Shown piece after piece: positions 1 to 11,563 of a DNA stretch of 64,000 nucleotides (positions are counted from its first letter, which is position 1; each line of letters begins with the position of its first letter). The notes beneath the pieces are model-generated. The model ran no database searches, was not told where the DNA came from, and was given only the letters and a program-made list of their open reading frames with translations. The DNA comes from Paenibacillus sp. 1011MAR3C5. Lineage in GTDB: Bacteria > Bacillota > Bacilli > Paenibacillales > Paenibacillaceae. The stretch lies in NCBI RefSeq assembly GCF_003591485.1, contig NZ_QZCF01000001.1:620001-684000 (forward strand), read 5' to 3'. The translations under genes and the position numbers were made by a program.

Positions 1-1043
1 ATAATACTTGTAATATTGGCATCCATTATCGTACGGAACGAGTTTTTTGAACCGGACTTTAAGGATGATAGCATGCTCTTGCCGGTACGAATCTCTTCTT
101 TGATCCGCTCAGCGGTAATAATATTGGCGTCGACCGCCATACCGACACCGAGTACGAATGCCGCGATGCCAGGCAAAGTGAGCGTTGCGTTCATCAGGTT
201 TTGCACGAGCAAAAGCAGCCATGCGTACGTAATAATGGTAATCGCAGCAACAAAGCCCGGTACCCGGAAAATAACAACCATAAATACAAGAACAATCAAA
301 GAGCCGATGATGCCGGCTGTAACCGTATCTTTAAGGGATTCCATTCCAAGCTTCGCGCCTACGCTTTGCGTATACTTGGCTTCAAGCTTGAGGGGCAGAG
401 AGCCCATATTGATCAAATCGCGTAATTCTCTCGCTTTGTCAGCGGTCGATCCGCGCATTTCGATAACTGCGTTTTTACTTGCGATAACCGAATTAACTCC
501 TGGATTAGAGATTAGTTCTTCATCCAAATAAATGGCCATAGACTGTCCAACCAGCTTGCCAGTCACTTCTTCAAACTTTTTTGCGTCCTTCAGTTCAATC
601 GTGACCATGGGCTGGTTCATACTATCAAAGGCTAGTCCAGCAGCGTTTTCTACGAAGTCCGTACCAGTCAGCATGATCGTGCCATCAGGCGCACGGAACG
701 TCAGATTAATAGGCTTGGACAACATTTGAAGCACTTCATCATCTTCGCTGTCGATGCCAGGGAGCTTGACACGAATGCGGTTTTTGCCCTCCGTCGTAAT
801 CTCAGGCTCTACCAATCCCGTATCGTCGATCCTCTTCTGCAAGCTTTGAGCCGTCTTCTTCAAGGTCTCCGGCGTTACAGCGGAACCACCCTCGAACGGA
901 ACGGCTTCGTACAATACCTCGTAACCGCCCTTTAAATCCAGCCCAAGCTTGACGCCATTGATTACCCACGGGCTTGTTGCGGCCATTGCCGCAAACCCGA
1001 CAACCACAATGGCAAGGAAGGCAATTATTCTCTTCCCGAACAT
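1..1043 (-). CDS. secD: Protein translocase subunit SecD (3' part missing)
   Basis: SecD is an RND-like membrane subunit that works with SecF and SecYEG, using the proton-motive force to complete protein export. About 347 residues are visible; the gene runs off the window start, so its C-terminus and any SecF are not seen. There is a membrane helix at residues 5-25, then the conserved GLDLKGG motif near residue 35, a long extracytoplasmic P1 region, and the GVGMAVDANI motif of the transmembrane core near residue 315. The ATG at 1041-1043 follows a GGGGGATT ribosome site. Whether SecD is fused to SecF, as in B. subtilis, cannot be told. It has its own sigma-A promoter. Confidence 0.96.
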   Translation of the reverse strand, partial: MFGKRIIAFLAIVVVGFAAMAATSPWVINGVKLGLDLKGGYEVLYEAVPFEGGSAVTPETLKKTAQSLQKRIDDTGLVEPEITTEGKNRIRVKLPGIDSEDDEVLQMLSKPINLTFRAPDGTIMLTGTDFVENAAGLAFDSMNQPMVTIELKDAKKFEEVTGKLVGQSMAIYLDEELISNPGVNSVIASKNAVIEMRGSTADKARELRDLINMGSLPLKLEAKYTQSVGAKLGMESLKDTVTAGIIGSLIVLVFMVVIFRVPGFVAAITIITYAWLLLLVQNLMNATLTLPGIAAFVLGVGMAVDANIITAERIKEEIRTGKSMLSSLKSGSKNSFRTIMDANITSI

Positions 1044-1077
1044 ACGTTTGAATCCCCCTTATGATCTCAATATTCCC

Positions 1078-1106
1078 ATTATACAGATGCGGCAAAAACG
1101 AGTCAA
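1078..1106 (-). promoter_or_regulatory. Sigma-A promoter of secD
   Basis: On the minus strand TTGACT (1106-1101) is separated by exactly 17 bases from TATAAT (1083-1078). It lies about 35 bases upstream of the secD start codon. This is one of the best consensus matches in the window. Confidence 0.8.
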
Positions 1107-1136
1107 AAAAAGAAAGGCCCCGCCACTAGAACGGGT
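1104..1136 (-). terminator. Possible weak terminator after comN
   Basis: On the minus strand a short CCCG...CGGG hairpin begins at the comN stop codon and is followed by CCTTTCTTTTTTT. The stem is short and the T run overlaps the secD -35 element, so readthrough from comN into secD is likely. Confidence 0.4.
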
Positions 1137-1365
1137 TACCCTTGAAAGCGCTAAGCGTCATGAAATTCATGAATTGCGTAATCTTGAGCGATAGAATATC
1201 ATTCACCAGCTGATGCAGCTCCGGCTGGCCTGTCTTCGCATATTTGGCACTGACACAATCCCAAATCTCCTTGCCGTCCACATGCTCGTAGCCGATCAAC
1301 CGGAATTCCTCCGCTTTGCTATGGCATAGTTCCTCGATCATGACGTCCAATTCCTCGTTGGCCAT
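1126..1365 (-). CDS. comN: ComN-like post-transcriptional regulator
   Basis: This small 79-residue protein is rich in acidic and hydrophobic residues and resembles ComN (YrzD) of B. subtilis. ComN is reported to act post-transcriptionally on the comE competence operon and to associate with the division-site protein DivIVA. Identification rests on size, sequence character (the HVDGKEIWDCVSAKY and LHQLVNDILSLK segments) and position: comN sits between secDF and spoVB in B. subtilis, as here. The start at 1365 (MANEEL) has GAGGAGG eight bases upstream; an upstream in-frame GTG would overlap that ribosome site. It is divergent from spoVB. Confidence 0.8.
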   Translation of the reverse strand: MANEELDVMIEELCHSKAEEFRLIGYEHVDGKEIWDCVSAKYAKTGQPELHQLVNDILSLKITQFMNFMTLSAFKGNPF

Positions 1366-1560
1366 ATGCTGCACCTCCTCGTTCGCGTTGCTGTCCCTTG
1401 TATATATTCGATCAACCGCCTCAATCTCCTGCCGACTCTCGAAGATGGTCCAAATTGACTGACATGGAAGAGGACATGCCGAGCATAAAGTGATAGTACA
1501 TGCATGTCCGTGAACATAAACGCCTATGAGGCGTTACCTTCAATGAGAAGAGGTCCCGCT

Positions 1561-3120
1561 ATGACAAAGCAATCCTTTATCAAGGGTGCGATGATACTGC
1601 TCGCCGCAGGCATCGTGAACCGCTTGCTCGGTTTTGTTCCAAGAATAGCCTTGCCCCGCATAATCGGAGCTGAGGGGGTCGGCCTATATCAACTGGCCTA
1701 TCCTTTTCTGATTGTATTGCTGACGCTCATTACCGGCGGCATTCCTCTGGCCATCGCCAAATGGATTGCCGAAGCAGAGTCGTTAGGCGATACGAAGCGC
1801 GTCAAGCATATTTTTCGAATAGCTATGATCCTGACCATATCCATTGCGGTAGTGCTGACGATCGGGATGCTGCTATTCGCGCCGTTCATTATCCGCCATA
1901 TCCTCCCTGACACCAGGGTTTATCGAGCCTTCCTTATGATGACGCCCATGCTGCTCATTGTCGGAGTTTCTTCTGTATTTCGGGGCTACTTTCAAGGCAA
2001 GCAGAATATGATTCCAAGCGCAGTGTCTCAGCTCGCCGAGACCATAGTCCGCATTATTGGCTCCCTGTTCTTAGCTTATTTATTCCTCCCGATGGGACTG
2101 GAATGGGCGGCGGCTGGCGCTATGCTCGGCGTCGTTGCCGGAGAAATCGGGGGATTGTTCGTCCTGTTATGGAAATATGTACGTGAAAAAAAGAAGGCAG
2201 CCGCAGCAAACGAGCCTCCTTCCTTGCCATCCAGCTACACGAAACCTCCCATTCTTCGCAAGCTGCTCGGACTGTCTATTCCCGTCACCGGCAGCAAGCT
2301 GGTCGGGTCCTTGTCCTATTTGCTCGAATCCATCTTCACTGCCCGCAGCTTGGCTGCCGCAGGCATCGTAACAGGCGTGGCTACCGCTCAATACGGCGCG
2401 CTGCAAGGTATGATTATTCCGCTCTTGCTGCTTCCTACAGCCTTAACCTATTCGCTTGCCGTCTCTCTAGTGCCGTCGTTATCTGAAGCTGCGGCACGGG
2501 GAGACAAAGCGCTTATTCAGAAAAGGCTTCACCAGTCGATGCGTATCGCACTTGTATCCGGAGCCCCATTCGTAGTCGTCATGGGCTTGTTCGCGGAACC
2601 GCTATGCCGGCTCATCTATGATCATCCCGAATATTCGCCAATGCTGCAGCTGCTATGCCTGGCTGGAATTTTCATCTATCTGCAGGCCCCCTTGCAAGCC
2701 GCTCTCCAAGCGCTGAACAAACCAGGAACCGCCCTGATGAATACCTTCATCGGGGCGGCAGTCAAGCTTGTATTGATTGTACAGCTGGCATCCAAGCCGG
2801 AGCTTGGCATTTATGGTGCAATCATTGCCATCAGCGTCAATATCGTATTGGTCACGATCCTTCACGGCATCAGCGTTATGCGATTCATCGGATTCCGAAT
2901 GAACGTCTTGGACTTCCTTAAGGTCGGCGTCGCCATGACCATCATGGGTGCCGCCGCTCAGTGGACGATGAACCATTTTGTGCTATCCACCGAATGGCTG
3001 AGCATGATCATCGCTTGTCTGGTGAGCGCCATCATCTATATGCTGCTCATGATATGGATGCGGATCATTGACCGTTATGACATGGCTAGAATTCCTTGGC
3101 TAGGCATATGGTTCAAGTAA
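1561..3120 (+). CDS. spoVB: Stage V sporulation protein B (MOP-family flippase)
   Basis: SpoVB is a polytopic membrane protein of the MOP/MATE flippase superfamily needed for spore cortex synthesis, probably flipping lipid-linked peptidoglycan precursor in the mother cell. The 519-residue product begins MTKQSFIKGAMILLAAG and shows about 14 hydrophobic segments; GAEGVGLYQLAYP near residue 37 and the FRGYFQGKQNM segment near residue 140 are family signatures. The start at 1561 is preferred over an in-frame ATG at 1504 because it follows AGAGGT and matches the 518-residue B. subtilis length. It is one of few plus-strand genes, and its end overlaps the convergent DUF421 gene by 8 bases. Confidence 0.93.
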   Translation: MTKQSFIKGAMILLAAGIVNRLLGFVPRIALPRIIGAEGVGLYQLAYPFLIVLLTLITGGIPLAIAKWIAEAESLGDTKRVKHIFRIAMILTISIAVVLTIGMLLFAPFIIRHILPDTRVYRAFLMMTPMLLIVGVSSVFRGYFQGKQNMIPSAVSQLAETIVRIIGSLFLAYLFLPMGLEWAAAGAMLGVVAGEIGGLFVLLWKYVREKKKAAAANEPPSLPSSYTKPPILRKLLGLSIPVTGSKLVGSLSYLLESIFTARSLAAAGIVTGVATAQYGALQGMIIPLLLLPTALTYSLAVSLVPSLSEAAARGDKALIQKRLHQSMRIALVSGAPFVVVMGLFAEPLCRLIYDHPEYSPMLQLLCLAGIFIYLQAPLQAALQALNKPGTALMNTFIGAAVKLVLIVQLASKPELGIYGAIIAISVNIVLVTILHGISVMRFIGFRMNVLDFLKVGVAMTIMGAAAQWTMNHFVLSTEWLSMIIACLVSAIIYMLLMIWMRIIDRYDMARIPWLGIWFK

Positions 3121-3874
3121 TTTTTTTCTGATTCACATCTACAAACAGCTTCCCTTTATGGTCGATGGTACATAAGAAAACGTCCTTGAAATCGGTCACT
3201 TTCTGCTCCTGCAGCACATTTTTCAGCCAAAATCGCGTTTTCTCAATTTTCCCCAAATTCTCATCCTGCACTTTCCCGTCCATGATGAGCGGAATTGGCA
3301 ATATTTCATACCGGAACCCGGGAGGAATAATTTTCTCCCTTCCTCGTGGCAGAGGTGTATGACTGGAAGTTTCTACATTAATATCAGGCGTCTCTGTGCC
3401 ATGCGCAGAATCCGCTTCCTCTGCCCCATCCTTCGGTATAACAGACAGCTTGCCGCTTGTCTCCAGGATGGCGAACTCCACATCCGCAACGGATGTAATT
3501 TTGTTTTCGCGAAGCTGCAGCATCAGATCATCCAGATTATAACGCTGTTTGCGCATTACTTCCCGATTGATCTTGCCTTTGGCGATAATGACGCTAGGCT
3601 TGCCATCGAATAGCAGGCGCATCTTGCGATTGTTCATCGAAATCATCGCTGTGCTGACTTGTATAAGCAATAACATCACCATTGGGACTATGCCGTCCCA
3701 CATGGATCGTTCGGTATCCTCAATAACGATTACCGCGATCTCCGCCACCATTACCGATATGACCAGATCAAGCACGGACAGCTTGCCGATTTCCCGCTTG
3801 CCCATAAAACGCATGATCAAAAACACGACGAAATAAATAACCGCCGTCCGGATTAACAGGCTCCAGATTTCCAA
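3113..3874 (-). CDS. DUF421 / YetF-family membrane protein
   Basis: A 253-residue protein of the YetF/YrbG group. Three hydrophobic helices lie in the first 90 residues, with the family motif FMGKREIGKLSVLDLV, followed by a cytoplasmic DUF421 region (IIAKGKINREVMRKQR, DDLMLQLRENKI). Some YetF-family proteins affect spore coat or spore germination; the biochemical role is not established. The TTG start at 3874 follows GAGGAGGC by seven bases; longer readings have no ribosome site and poor coding character. B. subtilis yrbG occupies the equivalent place. A low-complexity linker separates the DUF421 core from a C-terminal tail. Confidence 0.85.
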   Translation of the reverse strand: MEIWSLLIRTAVIYFVVFLIMRFMGKREIGKLSVLDLVISVMVAEIAVIVIEDTERSMWDGIVPMVMLLLIQVSTAMISMNNRKMRLLFDGKPSVIIAKGKINREVMRKQRYNLDDLMLQLRENKITSVADVEFAILETSGKLSVIPKDGAEEADSAHGTETPDINVETSSHTPLPRGREKIIPPGFRYEILPIPLIMDGKVQDENLGKIEKTRFWLKNVLQEQKVTDFKDVFLCTIDHKGKLFVDVNQKKIT

Positions 3875-4094
3875 GTAAGCGCCTCCTCGAAAGTACCATA
3901 CTGGCTGCCTAACCAGTTGTAACGTTGTACAGCTATTCTCACCCCGCCCATCGCTGATCATACGAATATTCGCACACGAATTAATGGCAATGATGCAACT
4001 CATTAGGCAAATATTGATTCTAGAGACCTGTACTATTTCAGCATGCTTGGCCATAAGGATAAGTAATACGCGAATATCGGATAGGAGGAATAGG

Positions 4095-4487
4095 ATGAGT
4101 TCCGTCAAGCAAGCTCCCAAACCGCCGATTATCGGCTCGCCTGTGCTGGCTGGCGTCGTCTTTTCAATTATTTGGCTGGCGGCAGGCGCACTGCTGCTCT
4201 CCCTGTTGCTGCACTTCTCAAGCATGAAAGAAGGCAATCTGGGTACTTATTCCCTGCTCGTTCACAGCATTTCCGCTATGGCAGGCGGTCTTACATCCGG
4301 CAAGCGGTCGGAGCGGAAAGGCTGGTACAACGGCGGCTTGCTCGGTCTGATCTATGGCGTCATCGTCATGATAGTCAGCTTTCTCGCGGCCAATGCCGCA
4401 CCGTCATGGAACAGCGCGCTTATCCTTGGAGCGGCATTGCTGGCAGGTGCGCTAGGCGGCATCATCGGTGTCAATCTCCGCAAATAA
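4095..4487 (+). CDS. TIGR04086-type four-helix membrane protein
   Basis: A 130-residue integral membrane protein with four predicted helices and Gly/Ala-rich motifs (AMAGGLTSGKRSERKGWYNGG), matching the small YrzE-like TIGR04086 group of endospore formers. Its function is unknown. The ATG at 4095 follows AGGAGG by six bases. It is divergent from the DUF421 gene and convergent with yajC, sharing a two-way terminator with it. In B. subtilis yrzE is also found between spoVB/yrbG and yajC, so position supports the call. Confidence 0.8.
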   Translation: MSSVKQAPKPPIIGSPVLAGVVFSIIWLAAGALLLSLLLHFSSMKEGNLGTYSLLVHSISAMAGGLTSGKRSERKGWYNGGLLGLIYGVIVMIVSFLAANAAPSWNSALILGAALLAGALGGIIGVNLRK

Positions 4488-4489
4488 GA

Positions 4490-4523
4490 AATGGCCGACA
4501 AACCATAAGGTCTGTCGGCCATT
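4490..4523. terminator. Bidirectional terminator between convergent genes
   Basis: An 11-bp perfect stem (AATGGCCGACA / TGTCGGCCATT) with partly paired AACC/GGT inside lies between the plus-strand membrane protein gene and minus-strand yajC. T runs are short on both sides. Confidence 0.65.
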
Positions 4524-4539
4524 CTATGTATGCACTCAT

Positions 4540-4851
4540 TTATTCCGTTGCAGCTGCTGGTGCAGTGCTAACAATCGTGTTAACCGCGCTGCGCTCGAAC
4601 GTCATCTTCGTCGTATCATTGACGCGAATAACAACTGTGTCATCCATCAATTCTACAACAGTGCCGTGCAAACCGCCGATCGTCGTAATCTTGTCGCCCT
4701 TTTTAATTTGATTTAGCATGGCTGTACGCTGCTTTTGCTTCTTCTGTTGCGGACGGATCAGCAAGAAATAGAATACGGCGAACATCAGAATGAAAGGCCA
4801 GATCAGCCCCCAAATTCCGCCAGCACCACCTGTTTCGGTTGCCAGAAACAT
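4540..4851 (-). CDS. yajC: Preprotein translocase subunit YajC
   Basis: YajC is a small accessory subunit of the SecDF translocase complex. The 103-residue protein has one N-terminal membrane helix (residues 13-32) followed by the family motif FLLIRPQQKKQKQ and a basic cytoplasmic domain with KGDKITTIGGLHGTV. The ATG at 4851 follows GGGGTG by seven bases; a TTG one codon upstream is a poorer choice. It lies 15 bases after tgt in the probable ruvC-to-yajC operon, and tgt-yajC-secDF linkage is common in bacteria. Confidence 0.95.
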   Translation of the reverse strand: MFLATETGGAGGIWGLIWPFILMFAVFYFLLIRPQQKKQKQRTAMLNQIKKGDKITTIGGLHGTVVELMDDTVVIRVNDTTKMTFERSAVNTIVSTAPAAATE

Positions 4852-4866
4852 CAAAATTCACCCCTT

Positions 4867-7072
<2,206 letters not shown>

Positions 7073-7082
7073 CTCTTAACCT

Positions 7083-9200
7083 TCATTCCTTGGCTATAGT
7101 TATGCCCTTATAATAGTATTTCAAAATATATTGATAGTCATACCCTTGCTGGGCGAGACTTAACGCGCCATACTGCGACATGCCTACGCCATGGCCGAAG
7201 CCCGTGCCGTTAAAACTAAATGCCGGATTTTTGGTGGCCGCGCGAATGTCTCCATCTCCATCCAAGACATACATATAGTCTTGGCTATAAGAAGTCGACT
7301 TGCCATCCGCTCCCATCACATACACTTGTTTGGAGCTATCGGATTTGGTCGACTGTGCGCCGCCCGCGCCTTGAATAACTACCTTGCCCGTTTCCTCTAC
7401 ATTGAACAGCGTGCTTGGCAGCGACTCTCCTACTCCGAAGGCCGACCGAATGGAGTCAGGCGAGGAGAGCGCAATCGGGGTTCCGTTCACTGTCATTTCT
7501 ATTGCACGGCCGGATACCCCGCGAGCGCTAACCTCCACCGACGTAACCGAACCCGTTAGCTTTGGATTCATACGCGAATTGATGACGGTCAGCAGTTCTT
7601 CACCCGTAAAGGGGCCTCTGATCCAATTCATCGAATTGGATTGCAGCACTTGCTCCAGCTCAATGACTTTTGCTCCGCTTTGCAGTTGGGCCACGACCGG
7701 AATCGAATCCTGAATGACAGGATGGCGGCGAATGTTCGTGCCGTCCGTCGTCAATTCCAGAATGCGGCTGCCTGCAGCCGTCTTCTGACCAGTATCCTTG
7801 ACCAGATCCTCACGGATATACCCAACCTTACCGCTTGGGAGAACTACGCGATGCCAGCTTTGCAAGCCCGCTTCCGCTGAAGCGTCTGGACTGGACACGG
7901 ACTGCAAATAAGGAATTTCGTTCTTCCATACATCTCTCGCATCTGCCGTCATCCCGCCGCCATTGGAGGAGAACACGGCTTCGATAACTTTGCCGTTATA
8001 GAGCGCCACCTCGCCTTTGGTCGCTTCAACCGCTTCCGTAGACGATGGCTTTTCCACACCCGTTCCATAATACGCTTGGCTTTGTGTCGTATCGACAACA
8101 TGGGCGATTTGGAACCCGAAGCCTTTGTTCAATGCATAGGATCTAGCAGCAACCGCCTGCGCCTTCAACGCTTCGATCGGCCAGGATGTGTACATCTCCG
8201 CGGCAACAACCGAATACAAGTATTGCTCGAATGGAAGTTCATTGATGACTGCAAGCTTTCCGTTGAATGCGCTCAGCTCGAAGCTGCCGCGATACGTTCG
8301 ATTGCTGCGCTCGGTCAGTCCGATTGGCTGAGCACCAGCAGGCGCCGCCCATACTTTCATATCGCTCGCAGGGAAGGCATACAGCTCAAGAGCCGAATCC
8401 GGCTTGCCGCTAATCGAATGATCGGCGCGAATCAACATATAAGGCGAGCTTGTATCCATTGGCTTCAAAGAGGCGCCACTCGGCGCTTTCACAGCCTCTG
8501 CTTGCAAGCTCTTCAACTCGTCCGCTGTTGACGCACCGCCGACTAGTACCGAATAGACCGCACCCTTCGCTCCCGCTCTTGCCGCAACATATGCATCCAA
8601 TCCGGCACCGCCGAACGAAGCCGCCAAAGACTGCGCCGCTGCCTTGCTCTCCAAAGCTGGCGACTCCAGACGCAGCGGTCCATGCTGAACAGGCTTATAG
8701 CCGCCGAGCAGACCCCTCAGCTTCGCATCCGCATTCCATCGGCCAAGCGCTGCTGCCGATTCCTGAGCCGAGGCGTACGTGCCCTCGTACACTTGATACT
8801 GCGTGCCTCCGTTTTTGGGAACCGATGTGATATAACCCATTCCTCTGACGGATTGGATATGCAGATAGACAGCCCAAGCGTTGGCAAAATTCGCCGTCTC
8901 GATGAGCTTAACTTTATAATCATCTACGGCAAAGCGCACGCTTCTGCCCGCTTCTACAGCAAACCATTCTTGGAACCCCGTAGGCTCACGCGAGCCAATC
9001 CTGATTCCGCCTGCAGATTGAAAGGTTGCTGCAGCGGTCATCGACTCATATTTGCCAGGCAATTGAAGGAACATCGCAACTCTGATCGTATCTAGCGCTG
9101 GAACGGCTGCCCTCGTAGGCTGGACAGACAAGGTCGACACCAGCACAAGCAGCGCCACAGTCGCCAGAGACAGTCTTTTCCATGATGCTTTAAACGTCAT
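7083..9200 (-). CDS. Secreted SpoIID/LytB-domain protein
   Basis: A 705-residue exported protein with an N-terminal signal segment (residues 10-32). Residues about 95-260 contain two regions resembling SPOR-type repeats. A SpoIID domain follows at about 320-430 (ELPFEQYLYSVVAAEMYTSW and AQAVAARSYALNKG) and the closing FGHGVGMSQYGA motif lies near the C-terminus. SpoIID-family proteins are lytic transglycosylases or amidase enhancers acting on peptidoglycan. The start at 9200 follows GGAG by six bases. B. subtilis also has a SpoIID-related gene between ruvB and queA. It is much larger than SpoIID itself, so it is probably a vegetative or spore-wall paralogue, not spoIID proper. Confidence 0.88.
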   Translation of the reverse strand: MTFKASWKRLSLATVALLVLVSTLSVQPTRAAVPALDTIRVAMFLQLPGKYESMTAAATFQSAGGIRIGSREPTGFQEWFAVEAGRSVRFAVDDYKVKLIETANFANAWAVYLHIQSVRGMGYITSVPKNGGTQYQVYEGTYASAQESAAALGRWNADAKLRGLLGGYKPVQHGPLRLESPALESKAAAQSLAASFGGAGLDAYVAARAGAKGAVYSVLVGGASTADELKSLQAEAVKAPSGASLKPMDTSSPYMLIRADHSISGKPDSALELYAFPASDMKVWAAPAGAQPIGLTERSNRTYRGSFELSAFNGKLAVINELPFEQYLYSVVAAEMYTSWPIEALKAQAVAARSYALNKGFGFQIAHVVDTTQSQAYYGTGVEKPSSTEAVEATKGEVALYNGKVIEAVFSSNGGGMTADARDVWKNEIPYLQSVSSPDASAEAGLQSWHRVVLPSGKVGYIREDLVKDTGQKTAAGSRILELTTDGTNIRRHPVIQDSIPVVAQLQSGAKVIELEQVLQSNSMNWIRGPFTGEELLTVINSRMNPKLTGSVTSVEVSARGVSGRAIEMTVNGTPIALSSPDSIRSAFGVGESLPSTLFNVEETGKVVIQGAGGAQSTKSDSSKQVYVMGADGKSTSYSQDYMYVLDGDGDIRAATKNPAFSFNGTGFGHGVGMSQYGALSLAQQGYDYQYILKYYYKGITIAKE

Positions 9201-9260
9201 TCTGTTCTCCTCTCTCTTACCGCACTTTTGATCATTTATACTTCTATAGTGTGTACTCAC

Positions 9261-10265
9261 TTAATTACGTTTCGGTATAGGCAAGCCCAAATGGGTATAG
9301 GCACTATCCGTCGCAATCCGTCCTCTCGGCGTACGCTGCAAAAATCCGATCTGCATCAAGTACGGCTCGTATACATCCTCGATCGTTTGGCTCTCTTCGC
9401 CGATCGTCGCCGCGATTGTATCTAGTCCGACCGGACGGCCGGAGAACGTCGTCATCATGGCATGAAGCATTTTATGATCGATATGGTCCAGTCCCATTGG
9501 ATCAACTTGAAGCAATTCAAGCGCAGAGCGGGCAATGTCATGCGTGATGACACCGTCTCCCCTCACTTGGGCAAAGTCTCTAACACGCTTCAACAGCCGA
9601 TTGGCTATACGCGGTGTCCCTCTGGAACGCATCGCGATTTCTGCCGCGGCTTCCCCTACGATCGTTACATCCAATATCTCAGACGCGCGTGATACAATAA
9701 ACGCCAGTTCATCCACCGTATAAAACTCCAGCCGGCTCACGACCCCGAATCGGTCACGCAAAGGCGCGGACAACAATCCCGCTCTTGTCGTGGCGCCGAT
9801 CAGGGTGAATGGCGGCAGATCAAGCCGCACAGAGCGTGCGCTTGGCCCTTTGCCAATCATGATGTCCAGCGCAAAGTCCTCCATCGCAGGATATAGCACT
9901 TCCTCTACGGTCCGGTGAAGCCGATGTATCTCGTCGATGAACAGGACATCTCCCTCCTGTAGATTCGTCAGCAGGGCAGCCAGATCGCCCGGTCTCTCAA
10001 TCGCAGGGCCTGACGTCGTTCTGAGGTTAACCCCCAGTTCATTGGCGATGATATTCGAAAGCGTCGTCTTGCCTAGTCCAGGCGGACCGTACAGCAAGAC
10101 ATGATCCAGCGCTTCCTTTCGCATCTTGGCGGCCTCAATATAGATAGTCAAATTTTCTTTGACCTTCGACTGCCCGATATATTCGGCCAAGTACCGCGGA
10201 CGCAAGCTTAGCTCGACAGCTTGGTCTTCCATCATCAGGTTGGCGGAAATAATTCGATCATCCAT
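9261..10265 (-). CDS. ruvB: Holliday junction branch migration helicase RuvB
   Basis: RuvB is the hexameric AAA+ motor that drives branch migration at Holliday junctions on RuvA. The 334-residue protein shows Walker A (GPPGLGKTT), Walker B (FIDEIHR), the sensor region [18 protein letters not shown], and a C-terminal winged helix ([17 protein letters not shown]). The ATG at 10265 follows AAGGAGGT. It is third in the ruvC-ruvA-ruvB set and is followed after 60 bases by the SpoIID-like gene. Confidence 0.98.
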   Translation of the reverse strand: MDDRIISANLMMEDQAVELSLRPRYLAEYIGQSKVKENLTIYIEAAKMRKEALDHVLLYGPPGLGKTTLSNIIANELGVNLRTTSGPAIERPGDLAALLTNLQEGDVLFIDEIHRLHRTVEEVLYPAMEDFALDIMIGKGPSARSVRLDLPPFTLIGATTRAGLLSAPLRDRFGVVSRLEFYTVDELAFIVSRASEILDVTIVGEAAAEIAMRSRGTPRIANRLLKRVRDFAQVRGDGVITHDIARSALELLQVDPMGLDHIDHKMLHAMMTTFSGRPVGLDTIAATIGEESQTIEDVYEPYLMQIGFLQRTPRGRIATDSAYTHLGLPIPKRN

Positions 10266-10290
10266 CGCTTGCTGTTACCTCCTTCTTCCG

Positions 10291-10923
10291 TTACCCTTTA
10301 AACAATTGCTGCAATGCCCGCTTCATAAGCGAATCTACGGTCTCATCCGGTTTAACGCTTTCCTGCAATCCATTCCAGGCCTTGTCCAGCTCGGCGGCTG
10401 TATAACCAAGTGCAGCCAGTCCCTCGCGGGCTTCCTTCCATGCCGTGCCTGCTCCTTGCCCGTCGGCGTCTCCCGCAAGCTCGGCTGCGAATCCAGCTGC
10501 GGTAAGCAGCCCCCCCTCCGGAATAGCGAAAAACAGCTTATCCTTGAGATCCAGTATCATGCGCTGCGCTGTTTTCTTCCCGATCCCCGGCAGCTTGGTC
10601 AGCAATCCGATATTTTCCTGTTGGATCGCCGATACGACCGACTCCGGCTTTCCTGCAGACAACACTCCCAGCGCTACTCTTGGTCCGATGCCTGATACAT
10701 CCAGCAGCTTGCGGAACAGCGTCTGCTGCTCCCTCGATTCGAATCCGAACAGCAGAATGGCATCCTCGCGCACATGATGGTGAATATAGACCGTCACAGC
10801 TTCCTCCTTGGCCGCAAAGACATAAGGATTAGGGACGAACACTCGATAGCCGATATCCCTGACATCCATTACAATGTATTCTGCTTCCATATGTACAACC
10901 GGCCCGCGCAAATAGTCGATCAC
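10291..10923 (-). CDS. ruvA: Holliday junction DNA-binding protein RuvA
   Basis: RuvA tetramers bind the four-way junction and load RuvB. The 210-residue protein begins [20 protein letters not shown] (OB fold), has the helix-hairpin-helix segments [15 protein letters not shown] and [15 protein letters not shown], and ends in the RuvB-binding domain III after a Gly/Ala-rich linker. Its ATG overlaps the ruvC stop as ATGA, showing translational coupling. It is a few residues longer than most RuvA proteins, mainly in the linker. Confidence 0.98.
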   Translation of the reverse strand: MIDYLRGPVVHMEAEYIVMDVRDIGYRVFVPNPYVFAAKEEAVTVYIHHHVREDAILLFGFESREQQTLFRKLLDVSGIGPRVALGVLSAGKPESVVSAIQQENIGLLTKLPGIGKKTAQRMILDLKDKLFFAIPEGGLLTAAGFAAELAGDADGQGAGTAWKEAREGLAALGYTAAELDKAWNGLQESVKPDETVDSLMKRALQQLFKG

Positions 10924-11423
10924 GACCGCTTCACCTCGTTTATTTTCTGTGTCATGACAGCAGAGTGCGCATGGCAGATTGCCACGGCAAGCGCATCCGC
11001 TACGTCATCAGGCTTCGGAATAGCCGACAGCTTAAGAAACATCTTCACCATTTCCTGTACCTGCCTCTTCTCCGCCTTGCCATATCCGACGACCGACTGC
11101 TTCACTTGCAGCGGCGTATATTCTGCAACCGGCAATCCTCTCTGGGCCGCTGCCAATATAATAACGCCCCGCGCCTGTCCGACGGCAAACGCCGTCGTGA
11201 CGTTACGATTGAAGAATAGTTTCTCCACCGCGACGGAGTCCGGCTTATACCTGTCCATCAGCGCTCCGGCCGATTCGTAGATTTGGACTAACCGTTCCTC
11301 CTGCGGTGTATGCGCCTCTGTCGTAATGGCGCCGTACTGCACAGGTGTAAGCTTATGTCCTGCTTTGTCTATAAATCCGAAACCCGCAATCGCAATACCG
11401 GGGTCAATTCCTAAAACACGCAA
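10920..11423 (-). CDS. ruvC: Crossover junction endodeoxyribonuclease RuvC
   Basis: RuvC cuts Holliday junctions symmetrically. The 167-residue protein keeps the acidic catalytic set of the family: Asp7 (LGIDPG), Glu67 (VAVEKLFFN) and the DxxD pair Asp140/Asp143 ([12 protein letters not shown]). The TTG start at 11423 is preceded by GGTAGGGAG. B. subtilis and most Bacillaceae lack RuvC and use RecU for this step, so a complete ruvC heading ruvAB is a useful lineage marker. Its promoter carries a LexA-box match. Whether RecU is also encoded cannot be seen in this window. Confidence 0.96.
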   Translation of the reverse strand: MRVLGIDPGIAIAGFGFIDKAGHKLTPVQYGAITTEAHTPQEERLVQIYESAGALMDRYKPDSVAVEKLFFNRNVTTAFAVGQARGVIILAAAQRGLPVAEYTPLQVKQSVVGYGKAEKRQVQEMVKMFLKLSAIPKPDDVADALAVAICHAHSAVMTQKINEVKRS

Positions 11424-11471
11424 TTCGCCAACTCCCTACCAACCTATCAAACGAAATTAGGCCTGTCTATC

Positions 11472-11510
11472 ATTATAGCAAAACTTGCCGAGAATGAGAA
11501 CGAACGTTTG
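11472..11510 (-). promoter_or_regulatory. ruvCAB promoter with LexA (SOS) box
   Basis: On the minus strand an extended -10, TGCTATAAT (TATAAT at 11477-11472), is preceded by a weak -35 (TTCTCA at 11500-11495). Overlapping the -35 at 11497-11510 is AGAAC-GAAC-GTTTG on the plus strand. This matches the Gram-positive LexA consensus CGAAC-N4-GTTYG at all but the first base. ruvAB belongs to the LexA regulon in B. subtilis. The box placement would block RNA polymerase. Confidence 0.7.
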
Positions 11511-11563
11511 ATGTTTCTAATGAGCGATGACTAATTGAAGGACTGACCCCCCCTTATTGTCAT

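Noticed and set aside
1504..1560. Upstream ATG start for spoVB adding 19 residues
   Set aside because: No ribosome site; the added residues do not resemble SpoVB N-termini, whereas the 1561 start does.
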